64,000 nucleotides of DNA, taken from contig JARKIF010000025.1 in the NCBI GenBank assembly GCA_029378245.1, positions 620,001 to 684,000 of the forward strand. Reading direction: 5' to 3'. Position 1 is the first letter of the stretch; each line of letters opens with the position of its first letter. Under the pieces are notes generated by a model, which worked only from the letters and a program-made list of their open reading frames with translations, made no database searches and was not told the origin of the DNA. This document shows, one piece after another, positions 11,663-23,300 of this stretch. A program made the position numbers and the translations under genes. The DNA is from Roridomyces roridus. Lineage: Eukaryota > Basidiomycota > Agaricomycetes > Agaricales > Mycenaceae.

Positions 11663-12152
11663 TAAGGTTCACCAGGGGTAGAGGTAGAGGTACGAATGGC
11701 CCTACCTCTACCCTTATCTCCGAAACCTCTGACCCTTCAGAGGTCGACCTCTACCTTACCTCTGAACCTCTGATGTCCCATCAATTTCTGATAAGAAACA
11801 TGATGGTACATGAAATCAGTCAGAACTTTGAAAATTATGAACTCAACTTCAGGTTCCTGGCCCTACAATGTTCATCCCAGCTCAATTTCACCACCAGAGC
11901 CATGATTTCTTGACAAATGTGATCATCAACAACACCGATCAAATTTTGATCGCCATCAAGAACAACTGTTGTGGTCCAAAAAGTGTCTCCAAGTCCATTT
12001 CTGCACAGTTTGAACCAAACCTTGCTGGACCTCTGAACCTCCAAAGGTCTGTCAAAGGTCGGGAGGTTTCAGCTGGTTTGTACCTCCACCTCTACCTCCG
12101 TCGACCTTACCTCTGACCTCCGGAGGTATACCTCTACCCCTGGTGAACCTTA
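11663..12152. mobile_element. hAT-like MITE, 490 bp
   Basis: Perfect 24/24 terminal inverted repeats (11663-11686 and 12129-12152, beginning TAAGGTTCACCAGGGG) are flanked by an exact 8 bp duplication AGAGTGAG at 11655-11662 and 12153-12160. An 8 bp target duplication is the hAT signature. The inside is rich in short degenerate units of ACCTCTACC/GGTAGAGGT type near both ends, likely subterminal transposase-binding repeats. No transposase is encoded. Confidence 0.88.
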
Positions 12153-12445
12153 AGAGTGAGAGGACTAGAACGCTCCCGGGCTGCACCGTGCAGCCCGGGA
12201 GCACCGAGGCAACTTCCTTCCAAAGGCCATGATAAGACCTAGCCTGAGACTCGGCCTCGTCTTCTTCGGCGTCCGGTTCAACGTCGCAGGGCTGGGATTG
12301 CTCTGCCGTTACGTCAGTGGTACCGCGGTTTGATTCCGCCCACGGTCATTGTCGAGCCGTAGTTTATCTTTTCAATGAGAGCACCTTTTTCTGAATTCGT
12401 GAATGGTTCCAATGCTGAGTGAGGAATTGTCACGACTGCGGAACT
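12153..12445. other. intergenic
   Basis: No gene is seen. It contains a GC-rich palindrome (CCCGGGCTGCACCGTGCAGCCCGGG, arms at 12176-12187 and 12189-12200), a strong hairpin that could be a terminator or repeat end. Confidence 0.4.
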
Positions 12446-14221
12446 TCAGTCAATTTTGCCACTGTTTGCAATAAATCGGCAGTGAATTGTGTTCTGACAA
12501 CCTACACCCCTTTGCCTTAGGACTCTGTTGCTCATCGTGACCGGTTGAAAGAGGCATGGTTCGAATCCATGTGAGGGCCTAGAGGAAAAGGAGGCGGTTC
12601 TAGTATTTTCGCGACGTGACTTGGAAAATGCCAATCCTACCAACCCACCCAGAACAGAAAATATGTCAGTCCAATTCAAGAAAGCCTATACTCGTAATGC
12701 AGGCTGAAATCTATCCACGAGTCAGCTCACAACAAAGCCTTCTTCGAAACACACTTACCTCGATGCAAGATCTTCACAATCCTATTATCCCTCATCAACA
12801 CTGAATTCATGTCCACAATGGACGCCGAATCCAGTCCCGTTTGTTGCATACACGCAGATTTGAACAACGCATCCCTCATTCTGGGATGCTCGGCACTCCG
12901 CCGCGCGGCAACGGGAAAACCAGCGACTTCACCGAGTTGTTTCATCTTTGCGCAGACGGCCTTGTGCGGTTTGACCGGGTGTTTCCACTGGATCCATTCA
13001 ATCGTCTTTTCAACAGAGAAAGCTTGGAATTGAAGAGCGACTCACCTCGTGCCGTTGACAGCTCTGCGAACAATAAATGACCCGGGAGCATCTCCCGCAT
13101 TGTTGGGTATCGCCCCGACGCCGATCCGACAAACGTACAATCCGGATTTGAACAACTGCTCTGCATCAGCGTGGCGTTGCTGTATAGCAGATTTAAAGCA
13201 GTCTCGAACGGCCGTTTGTTCCGTATATCGATTATGCTCAATCGCGCGGATTGACTTCCCTGCAGAATACTCGGGTGGAACCGCTCCGTGTCATACGGTA
13301 GCGCGAGCTTTTCGTGGATGTACCCTGCATGCGTCTGGAGGGTTCGATGCCAGATTGCGTCCTCGGCGTCGGATGGTAGACGGTCGTGGAGCTCGCGCGT
13401 GACGCGCGTCATGGCGTCGAGCATAGGCTCTGCCTGCTCATCGTAAAAGTACGCCGTGGACACGCCGTCGGCCATGTACCCAAACGAGCTGATGAAATTT
13501 GCATGATGACGGTCGGGGCTTTGTACCACTTCATGCGATTTACCGGTGTGGGCTTGGAAGGCAGGGCGTCGCATACAAAGTTGAGCAATTGGACCATGTT
13601 TCGTGGGAGGGTGGCGAAGTGGAGGAGTGTGCCGAGAATAGCGTCGTCCTCGGGTCGAGCGAAGGAGGCGATCAGGCTCAGAAGCTGGAAGGACGGGTAT
13701 TCGTCGAGCCAGCGGCAGCATTGGGTGACTGCGGTTGTGAAGTTTGGGCCGGAAATGTCCCGGGGGAATCGGGGCCAGGATGTGTGAGGCCCTTCCATGC
13801 GGTCTTCCCAGGGAATCTTGAAGAAAAGCTCGATTTGAAGAGCGAGAATCGTGCCTAGGGCGCGTAGTAGGCAGTCCAGGGTGTCGGTGCGGGGATGGTA
13901 TGGGTCGGGAAACACGCCGGGGGACGCTGTGTGATTGAGCCCGTGCCAGTCGTGTGCTTCATCGACTTAGGCATCTCGCATGTCACAGGAGCACGTCTCC
14001 ATTTTGCGCGCCAAGGAATTCATGTCCTCCCGCGACCGCTCGTGGCGGATGAACGCCATGAAAGACGTCAGAAGTTCAGGATGCTCTTCAGCGACGCGTG
14101 CAACTGACGCGTCTGAAGATCGTGGGAAAGAACTTGGGCTGCGTGCGTCGACTGGCGATGGCCAGCCATCAGCCGGCACTGTGGGAAGTAGAAGAACTTG
14201 CATGTAGTTCCTCGAAAACAC
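12446..14221 (-). CDS. MYND zinc-finger protein with a frame break
   Basis: A hypothetical mushroom protein with a C-terminal MYND finger, a protein-protein interaction module. Minus-strand exons run from about 14221 (EEHPELLTSFMAFIRHERS), with an intron near 14002-13940, then 13939-12727 in pieces (FPDPYHPRTDTLDCLLRAL; ELHDRLPSDAEDAIWHRTL). The finger is readable as CSNPDC, then CGRCSRVIYCSQSCQRHE, then after an intron PHKAVCAKMKQL, a normal MYND spacing. The first Cys pair and the rest are in different frames: one extra base near 13108-13120 would explain it, and no intron fits the 40-base gap. A second frame change near 13500 can be explained by a very short 38-base intron. The last exon (12679-12446) is uncertain. 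It may be a recent pseudogene or hold a sequence error. Confidence 0.6.
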
Positions 14222-14460
14222 TTGGATGTAGTGCCCGAGGTAATAGCATGTAGTGCTTTGAGGTACTCAATCCAAGTTCCTGTGTGCAGAAGACCAGCTG
14301 CATATGAGTGCCTCAAGGAACTCAGTCCGAGTGCTTCAAGGAACTCGGTCTGAGTTCCCCGAGGAACTCACATGGAGTACCAGGGACTGCATCTGAGTGC
14401 TTGGGTACTACATCTCAGTTCTTTTCGCACTCAGTGCTAGTTCTCGGGTACTCATATGTA
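14195..14460. repeat. diverged minisatellite
   Basis: About ten imperfect units of roughly 20-30 bp built on a core like GAGTGCTTCAAGGAACTCA (also GTAGTGCCCGAGGTA, GAGTTCCCCGAGGAACTC). Many units are near-palindromic (GAGTTCCtcGAGGAACTC type), so the block could form strong secondary structure. It overlaps the 5' end of the MYND gene. Confidence 0.6.
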
Positions 14461-14574
14461 TATTGCAATGATCTACCAAAATACATATGGATAATGACAA
14501 GGACCGAGAAAAGACGAGATTGCGGCACAATCAGATTACCTGGGTCATGTGAGCACAAATTCAGCTGACGCGGA

Positions 14575-16270
14575 TTAATCGTCATCTCGGCCGGTTACGC
14601 GCACAATAAATGAGGTTGAAGTTGTCCTGGGTGGGAGTTTGGGACGAAGAGAACAGGCCGTCGGTGGAAGAGCGGAGGGCGGGATGTCGGAGTGCGTCGC
14701 TGGCGAAGGAGAGCACAAGAACCTGCAGTTTGTTTTGAGGTCAGTGGAGAACGACATCTGTATGAAAAAGCGGGGAACATACGACGCCGTCGATCGGATG
14801 TAAGCTGGTGCCCGTGGCAGCCGATAACCCTGCACCAGTCAGTCGGTAAGTAGAGGACGCCAGGGAGACGTTCAGGAGGAAGAAGACGGGAGGGAATAAA
14901 GGACATGCCGTTGAGAGGGTCAGTGGGTGAATGAGCCTCGAAGGAGCGAGCGTTGGGCGCTGACGGTGAATGATACTGTGGATTTGAGATGCAACGAAGC
15001 TGCGAGAGCGATGAATGAGATTATCCCAACAAGTGAGGGACGTACATTCAGCGCGGATCCGGAGACATCAATTGATATCGCGTCGTACTGAATAAGGCGG
15101 TGAGCGGATTAGACGCACGCAACGATGCTTTCTGCATCCAGCAGTCACAGACCAAGATGTCTGTGCCGATGCGCTTCGCGGGTGGGTGTTACTGTAACGC
15201 ATACATCCCTGATCAGCATGGGGTGACTTTCGGATTGTGGCGGCGGACCAGTCGCACGCCGAGCTGTGCGTCGAGGCGTCGAGGAGCACCACGGAGGGGC
15301 TACGGTCGGTCGTTTAGTAAAGAGCATAGAAAGTTGAAACCACAGCGCACGCACGTACGGCTGACCTTTCCATCTCGGTGCGGGAACTTCCAAACCGTGG
15401 TCGTGGAAGCGCCGAGGCGGCCGTACGAGTCGGAGAAAAAGAATGGGGTCCTGTAGTCATTTGATTGAGTGGAGAGGAAGATTGGAGCGAGGGAGAGGCA
15501 CACACGCCGTCGCTTTTGCGTCACGACACGTCGACAGTCCACGCGAACGATAACGCAGAGCGGCTTGCAGCCCGGGGGAGGAGGTATGGATACTGGATTG
15601 TCGTTTGGTGGAGTCCATACGAGAGTTGGAGCGAAGAAAAGAGTGCATGTCGTTGATCTTGCATGACGGCGCGCACAACGTGTCGGTCGCCAGAACGGGA
15701 GAAGCGAGTAGTATCGTCCATGACGGGGCGGGTGGGAGAGCGTTGAGGTCTGTGAATGGGGTCGTCAGATGCAGAGTCTGAGCCAAGGAAGAGGGTCCAC
15801 GGACCTGCTCTGCAGAGGCGCCCCCAAAAAGACGAATGGCCACTACGCCGGGCCCCAGATTGAGCTGACGCACTGGGCGGATTACATGGAGGATGCTGGG
15901 ACGTCGTCTGGACGCCAGAGCTTGAAGGCTGGGACCCAGGATGAGAGCACAGGCGCCGACGCTTGAGGTCTTGCCAGAAGAGTCCGCAACGTGCAACTTT
16001 CCGTGGATAGCTGCATTCCTACGTGGTTTGTGAGTCGCAGGCGACCCTGCAGGCAGCGGGAATGTGCCTACCTGGCCGGTTAGCTGTGAATGGGGAGGGG
16101 AGAAAGTAGCACGCACTTGCACTCGCGCGATGTCTCCAGCATCGCCACGCCGCCGACGACACCAAGAGCGTTGATAACCAGTGGAGCAGGACGCTGAGGG
16201 AGAGGATTGGATGACCTAGATACGTGTTTGAGTCGAGCAGAGGCAAGGATACTCGACATCACCAAAAGGG
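14575..16270 (-). other. possible multi-exon hypothetical gene, unresolved
   Basis: Several minus-strand segments look protein-like and could be exons of one unrecognised gene: MSSILASARLKHVSRSSNPL from 16259, SNDYRTPFFFSDSYGRLGAS near 15460, and VVLLDASTHSSACDWSAA near 15290. Splice-like sites lie between them, but the frames could not be joined with confidence and no domain is recognised. Long alternative frames in the same place have biased, low-complexity composition. Treat as a hint of a gene only. Confidence 0.25.
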
Positions 16271-16904
16271 TCGGAAGCTGTTAAGGCCCGCGTGACCTTG
16301 CCAAGCCGGTCCAGGCTTAGACGCATCACGCAAGGCGCTTAACAGGTGCTTTCAGCCTGGCTCCTCCCTGATCCAGCCGCGTCAAGGCTAACGCAGAGCT
16401 TTTAAGGCTCTTCTCAGGCATCTCTCAGCCTGGCTGCCACAGGGACTTAAAGTCCGACGCGCGTCAAATACCGTGCCACGGTGACACGACTTGCTCCCTA
16501 CCACCACTCGACCACGGTCCACCACCCACTGGCAGCATCAAGACCGGGACGTCTGGCTCCACTTCGCTCACACTCCGCTAGTTCGTGCATTATCTCTTCC
16601 TTCGCCTTTTCCATCCTCCCTGACTGCTGGAAGGCACCACCATAACGGGCTCGACGCTGGCAGCGAGACACGGCGAACGGAAATGTAAGCTTTGGAGGAT
16701 GTACCACGCCTCAGCTTACACGACAAGACGAAACGGCTGGCCGCGACAACGAGCTCAAGTGATTGCCACCCCTGAATTTCTGTTTTTGACAGGCACTGAT
16801 TCTTGTTTTTGCGAGTGATCACGATGAATTCACGATGATCACCGTCAAAAACGAGCCCGAGGGACATCAGAAATGCCCTTCACTAAACATTAGTTTTCAT
16901 GTCA
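16271..16904. other. non-coding stretch
   Basis: Holds scattered short repeats (CAGCCTGGCT at 16350 and 16426; TTAAGGC) and no supported gene. The sequence turns into the imperfect inverted-repeat block that follows. Confidence 0.3.
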
Positions 16905-17415
16905 GAAACAAGAATTTTCCAGTCAACCAGAACGAAATCGCCAATGACGAAAACAAGATCACAACAATCAAAACAAGATCACAAACTCCAACTGACAATC
17001 AGGAATGATCCACAGTGTCAAAACGGCATCAGCTTGCCGACATGCCCTCTTGATGTCTCTCCAACCCGGCTCCTGACCCATCGGTTTCCTGGGCTTGCTT
17101 AGGGCTTGCGCCGTCTAACCCACTTGATGGTGTGAATACACCATTCTCAAGTGATGTCAAGTCTGGTGTACAGTATGTCCCGTGTAGCAAAACAAGGGCT
17201 CCAGAGTCCACTTAGCCCCCTCATTGACCATCCGGGCTGACCGGCGGCTCACATTCCAGCCGACGGCGTTGATCAAATACCTTCGCTGGGCATCAATGAT
17301 TGATGCCGCTTCTGAGATGTTCCGATTTCATTTTGATGTCCCCTGATTTCAATCTGATCCCGAGCATCTTGTTTTCGTCATTGATGATTTTGTTTTTGCC
17401 AGTGAAAACCGTGAT
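16905..17415. repeat. imperfect inverted-repeat block upstream of NLR copy 2
   Basis: CAATGACGAAAACAAGAT near 16938-16957 recurs inverted near 17369-17388 (ATCTTGTTTTCGTCATTG), with weaker similarity extending about 25 bases further. The core has a clear hairpin TGGTGTgaatACACCA near 17130. It looks like a small non-autonomous element; ends and target duplication were not fixed. It lies less than 100 bases from the point where the NLR duplication begins. Confidence 0.4.
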
Positions 17416-17510
17416 CACTGGCAGAGAATGAGATTGCTTTCCATCAGAGCGAAATCCGAGCAGCCCGAACAAAAACTGTCTTTTTGTCCAGGAAGGACAC
17501 CTATACTTTT

Positions 17511-19954
17511 CAGGGTATCAAGGCAATTCTTCATGAATGCCAGTTCCTCTGAAGCTCTGAACAACTCCTTCATGAACATCGCAATTTCTCAGAGGTTTGG
17601 CAAAACACCAGAAGCAGGGATCCAGTGGCTTATTTCTGAACACAAAGAGTGGACTCTGCTGTTTGACAATGCAGATGATCCCAAACTGAAGTTATCACCA
17701 TTCTTCCCCCGGTGTACACATGGAAAAATTATCATAACTTCCCGAAACCCACAACTAGCTGTCTATGGCCCTGCTTCTCACTCACAAGTGGGAGACTTGG
17801 ATGAAGAAAATGCTGCTCTTCTCCTTCTGGCAAGAGCAGTGAAGGAGCACACAGATGAAAACTATAAATTGGCTGTGGGAATTGTGCAGGTAGGTCCCAA
17901 GTTCTTTGGACAATGATTTCACACTAAATCAAGATGCACAGGAGCTCTCATGCCTGCCTCTTGCAATTGTGCAGGCCGGGGCTTATATTGCCAAGTTCAA
18001 ATGTCTCATGGATTATCTGTCAATCTACAGACAGAACAAAGAAGAGTTGTTGCGAAAGCACCCTGATCAAACTCTTGATACCTATGAATGGACTGTGTAT
18101 ACAACCTGGCAGAGTAGCTTTGAGAAACTCAGCCCAGTAGCTGCACGGTTTCTACAACTCTCTTCTTTGTTGCACCACAGCAATATTCCCCAGTCAATAT
18201 TTGCCAATGCCACACAGTGGATATTGAGCAATGAGGGTAATGAAACTGAGTCAATGCGGGAAGCCAGGGAATTTCTCGGAAACTTTGTCTCAGGTTCAGG
18301 AAATTGGTCGGAACAATATTTCAGGAATATTGTGGCAGAGATTGAGGAATACTCTTTGCTTGAGAGTGATCAAAGAAGCAAAACCCTCAGCATACATCCA
18401 CTTGTGCATCTGTGGTGCTCAGGCACCCTACCTGATGAGGTAACAACACGGGCATGCATGGCAAATCTATTGGGGATGGCAATAGATCTTGGCCCAGATG
18501 CATATTTGGATAGGATCAGGATAATTGCTCATGTCAACAGGCTTGTCCCAGATTTCACTGTCCTGAATTATCAGTTTTGGATGCAATATGCATGGATTTA
18601 TTATGACGGAGGTAAATTTGAGCAAGCAAAGGGTTTGTATGGAATGAATCTGGAGAGGAAAAGGGAGCTGTTTGGAAATGACCCTCCTGGCACACTGACT
18701 GCCATGGCCAACCTTGCAAGCACGTATGGGGAGCTGGGATGGTACCAAGAGGCAGAGGGGCTTGCACTTTCTGTGCTCCAAGGGCGCCAGAAACTCCTTG
18801 GCAACAAACATCCTGACACTCTGCTTGCCATGGCCAACCTTGCAGCCACATATGAGCGACTGGGACAGTACCAAGAGGCAAAGGGGCTTGAACTTTCGGT
18901 TCTCCAAGGGCGCCAGAAACTCCTCGGCGATGACCATCCTGACACTCTGTTTGCAATGGGTAACCTTGCAGCCACATACGGGCGACTGGGACGGTACCAA
19001 GAGGCAGAGGGGCTTGAACTTTCTATGCTCCAAGGGCGCCAGAAACTCCTTGGCGATGACCATCCTGACACTCTGATTGCAATGGGCAACCTTGCAGGCA
19101 CATACGGGCGACTGGGACGGTACCAAGAGGCAGAGGGGCTGGAACTTTCTGTGCTCCAAGGGCGCCAGACACTCTTCGGCAATGACCATCCTGACACTCT
19201 GATTGCAATGGCCAACCTTGCAACCACATACAGGAGACTGGGACGGTACCAAGAGGCAGAGGGGCTCAAACTTTCTGTGCTCCAAGGGCGCCAGAAACTC
19301 CTTGGCAACGACCATCCTGACACTCTGCTTGCCATGGCCAACCTTGCAGTCACATACTCGCAGCTGGGACAGTACCAAGAGGCAGAGGGGCTTGAACTTT
19401 CTGTGCTCCAAGGGCGCCAGAAACTCCTTGGCAACAAACATCCTGACACTCTGCTTGCCATGGCCAACCTTGCAGCCACATAATCGCAGCTGGGACGGTA
19501 CCAAGAGGCAGAGGGGCTTGAACTTTCTGTGCTCCAAGGGCGCCAGAAACTCCTTGGCAACAAACATCCTGACACTCTGCTTGCCATGGCCAACCTTGCA
19601 GCCACATACTCACAGCTGGGACGGTACCAAGAGGCAGAGGGGCTCAACCTTTCTGTGCTCCAAGGGTGCCAGAAACTCCTTGGCAATGACCATCCTGAGA
19701 TGCTGCATGCCATGGCCAATCTTGCCATGACACTCGGAAGCACCGGCAGGCATCAGGCGGCTGAAAATCTCCAACTCAAAGTTGTTGCCAAACGCAGGGA
19801 GGTCTTGGGAGCAGACCATCCAAATACTCTGTGCGCTACCAAAGACTTGACGGCTACAAGAGATGCTTTGGGCAAGGCCAAGGGCAAACAACCCAGTGCC
19901 AAGAGGCTCTCCAAACTGTTTTCCAGATTCAAATTTCCCGCCTCCAAAAAGTAG
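17511..19954 (+). pseudogene. truncated NLR copy 2 with nonsense codon
   Basis: Very similar to NLR copy 1 at the nucleotide level from the acceptor of its fourth intron (TTCAGGGTATCAAGG) onward, including the 17889-17941 intron. Exons 1-4 are absent, so the glycine-rich start and Walker A P-loop are missing. Walker B (LLFDNADD), the GKIIITSRN stretch and the SIHPLVHLW motif remain. The TPR part has 9 full units plus a partial tenth, more alike to each other than in copy 1 (core LELSVLQGRQKLLG). In unit 7 the expected TAC is TAA at 19481-19483; the frame is open again to the normal end at 19954. Loss of the P-loop and the stop make a working NTPase unlikely, although a TPR-only or short NB-TPR product could still be made. 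Confidence 0.85.
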
Positions 19955-20235
19955 GTGCCTAGCCGTGGGATATGTGCACGAATAATCCTGGGGCATTCCG
20001 TAGTCACTTATGCCAAATGTATTGTTTCTTTCCTATGTCAATGTTCAAATTTCTCAGGAGAGGAGAGCTCGAGAGCATTGATCTTCCCAGACTGGATCCC
20101 CCCTAGACTCGACAGCCCTCTTAGGCACTTTTGCAGGGGAAGGTATTACTTTCAGCAGGTATTTCCAATGCCGCAAGAAAGGGCTGGTGAGAGCCTAGAT
20201 CTCCCCCTATGACTTCCATTCACCCTGGCACCCAT
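19955..20235. other. duplicated 3' flank of NLR
   Basis: Matches the 3' flank of NLR copy 1 (6650-6830) with small gaps, for example AATCCTGGGGCATTCCGTAG in both. It shows the duplicated block extends past the stop codon by about 250 bases. Confidence 0.7.
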
Positions 20236-20380
20236 TATGAGAACTTACTTGCTAAGTTCTCGTTCTTTTAAAATTTCGGCGGGCCAGATTTTGGGTGAAG
20301 TTTCAGTAAATTCAGACTTTTGATTGAGCCGGCTGTGCTGATTTTGACAGCTCCCATCAGCTCATTTTTCTTTTCACTCT
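20236..20380 (+). repeat. dispersed repeat R1, copy 3 (interrupted)
   Basis: Starts with the same hairpin end as copies 1 and 2 (TTATGAGAACTTACTTGC) and follows them, with internal deletions, to CTTTTCACTCT. There it is cut by the 3.06 kb element. The next R1 bases (GGAGCATCCAGT) reappear at 23444. Confidence 0.75.
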
Positions 20381-23300
20381 CACAGCAGCAGTTCAACAAT
20401 AAAAAGCCCGTTTTAGTTAGCCGCCCTTCCTAAAGTTTGGGACAAATAACACCGGGCCAAAACGGAGTTTGATATGTTTGGTTTAGGTGAGATCGAAATC
20501 AGAACCGAAATTGTGCCTTTCGAATCTCGAATAAATGTGGTTCAAACCGGTCATATGAGAATACCATTCTGAGCACCTCATAGCAATTGTAATACATTGT
20601 ACAAAGTCAGCCTTTAAGACAGCGCGCAAACCACAAGTAATCTATTCATCAATCTCCATTATCAAATTCCGGCAATCACATTCCATAGGGAAGACACTTT
20701 TACGCAACAATGTCATCTGATTTCACGGCTGCCAAAATCTCCGTTGAGATTTTACATTTAAAACAGAATGAAACCTATGTGCCGATGATCTCCGAGTGAT
20801 CCGCGGATGATCCGGAGATGATCTGCACTAGAGGTGGCCCGCTGCGGAAGATCATCCTCGGATCATCGTCAGATGACTCGGAGATCATCGGCCAATCAAT
20901 TTCACTGTGTTCGAAATCTCAGGTTTCATGTCATGAAACCAGCGCTTGCCGACTGATCCGCTGATGCGCCATCACCGCCATCACCGCCATCAGTTACGGA
21001 TCAGAAGATCCGTTGTTATCAACAAACGTACAACAAACGTACACTCGGTCTACGCACGACAAGTCTCTCGAGAGGGATGTCGCCCGCCCGAGTAAGGAGG
21101 ACAACGCTGTCACTCGAACGATAGGACAACAGTACTTGTCCAGCGCGGGAAGGGTTGCTAGGACAGGACCTGACGCGCCGTGTTAGAACCCGACGAGGGG
21201 TTTAAACACAGTCACACAACATTCTCGGCATGATCCAGTGATCATGCCAAGGAGGGGTAACCTATAGGGTTACAGGGGACGCTCCACCTAACTCTATTAA
21301 GAGAGGAGCCGCGTAGGGGTAATTAAGGGTCAGGGACCGATCATACAGGAGAACGCTCCTGAGGGAATTAGTATTTATACTTGGGTAGAATCTCATGTAC
21401 AGTAGATTCTACCTCGTCTAATCTCCAGCGCTACTTTGGCTTACGGGTTACGTTCTCTTCCCTCACGGACACAACCCGACTCGCCTATTCGCCGAGACTC
21501 GTCTCGTCTCGTTGTGCTCGACTCGTTGACGAATGTGCTCTAAACCCAAGGGAGAAACCCAACACCACTGTATCGTATACGGTGGTACACAGGAATAAGC
21601 AAGTAGCTTATTTAGATAACCAACACAGACACGAGCTCGTAGCGAGTGTATTCAATCGAGTGTTCAGACGAGTAAAAGTCCCAATACAGGTCCTTATACA
21701 GGTAGTAGGTTGTGGAGGGAGAAAGTAATAAGTTTATTCCGAAGGAAAGTGGTATTTCCAAGGGACGGGTATTAGGTTCAGTCGAGACTGGAACAAGCAA
21801 CCCTTTTGGTAGATTGTATAGCTTCTCAGCTGTAGTTGATAAGATTGATGTAGTAGGTGGGTTGGTGGTCAAACACCGATCGTATTCCTTATTCCGAAAC
21901 TTCGCAACTCGATTCTACTCTTCTTCCCGACTGGTACTGAGATTCCCTAGCCAAATACGACGATGTTCCAACAACTTGACTTGACTGATTGCTTAATAGA
22001 TTCTTGATTGAGGCGAGTACGACGATTTGGTTTCAACGATGACGACGATTCCGATTCAAAATAATATGATTCCAACTAGTACAAACTTTAAGAAGCCACT
22101 ATCCAACACAGTGCACCTCGAAAGCCCAAGCACAACCCTTTAGAGACGCTAATGCGTACAACAGACGGGGGTGATTGTTCGGCCTCCAAGGGAACACTCT
22201 ACCTAGTTATATACAAGTCCGGCAATCTAATAAATAATACAGGAATGCGATCCTCGCAACGCAATTAGGGTATCCTTGCTATTTCATTGGTCTACAGGTT
22301 GGATGGCGCCATCCTCGCACCATCCCAAGCTCAGTCAGCCGTCGATCCATCATGTTTCAGGTTGGTAAGGCTGATGCCGAGGGTCGGAAGTCGAGTTCCA
22401 TTATTCCCATCTTCCGTCTTCTGCGCTATCGTTCCAGGACCGGATAGTACTGGTCCGTAGCTTTAATTCGATACCCATATCTTGGGTATCCCGTCGTTAA
22501 AGACACTATTCCGAAGCTCGCAAGTAGTGATTCCAGAGTGCTCCCGTGTTCCGATATCACGGACCAGGCACACGGTCTTCCGGCGCCATCGTTCCGGTTG
22601 GTAATGACTCCAACTGAGGCCTCGATCGTGATCGATGACTCAACCATCCGCTTATTCCCAATTGCTGCTAATTCCCTTGTAACCATCGGATTGAACCAGA
22701 GCTCAACGACTTGGTTATAAGATATTCCCATTGGTAAGAGGACTAGCACGAACTCCTACGTGTTTCGGAGTGGGTCCGTCGGTCATCTTAGGTTCCCCTT
22801 CGACCCGTACAGTACACCATGCATCGTAATCCTACTAGCTGCCTCTGGGCTCAGCACTAGCGCTCTCGTGAGATGATACCACTGTTGGTTATAAGAGAAA
22901 TCGCGAAATTTCACGTATTCCTAGCGTGTTCATTTTGCAGGCGTATCATCGTCTCCTCTCGACGTTCTCGAGCTCGTCGACCTTCTCGTCGTACCCGGCC
23001 GTGTCACCCACGCCGTTCCGCGTCTGATCCGATCACCCGGCAAGCCGGCCTAGACGCTGTCGTTGACATTTCAACGGAGATTTTGGCGGCCTCGAAACCG
23101 GGTTACATACCTTTCGTAAAATTGGTGCCCATATCGGATTTGATTTCCGGACTGTGAGGTTGCGGATTGATAGACAGATTATTTGTCGTTTCCGCATTGA
23201 TTTGGAGACTGTTTTTGTAAAATGTCTTCCAATAGCTTTCCACCGCTCAGAATGGCATTCCTATGCTACGGTTTTGAAACTCATTTATTTGGAATGCGAA

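Noticed and set aside
12530..12600. tRNA gene around GGTTCGAATCC at 12558
   Set aside because: T-arm-like sequence only; no D-arm, anticodon arm or paired acceptor in either strand, and no T-run close by.
15457..16122. 221-codon minus-strand frame
   Set aside because: Composition is Ser/Pro/Arg-biased with no ordered motif and it conflicts with better exon-like segments in other frames; left as an unresolved region.
18660..19690. CRISPR-like direct repeats
   Set aside because: The 126 bp periodic repeats are coding TPR units in a eukaryotic NLR, not short repeats with unique spacers.
18467..19743. Long minus-strand open frames (up to 380 codons) across the NLR TPR array
   Set aside because: They are the antisense of 126 bp TPR repeats; their repetitive text (SGWSLPRSFWRPWSTES) simply mirrors the plus-strand repeats.
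22426..22749. 107-codon minus-strand frame as a retrotransposon gag
   Set aside because: No gag, zinc knuckle or protease text; lies in a non-autonomous DNA element.
22860..22890. Copia-type primer binding site (minus-strand CCAACA then TGGTATCA)
   Set aside because: No LTR pair or gag/pol frame found around it and it lies within the CACTA-like element; a short chance match cannot be excluded.
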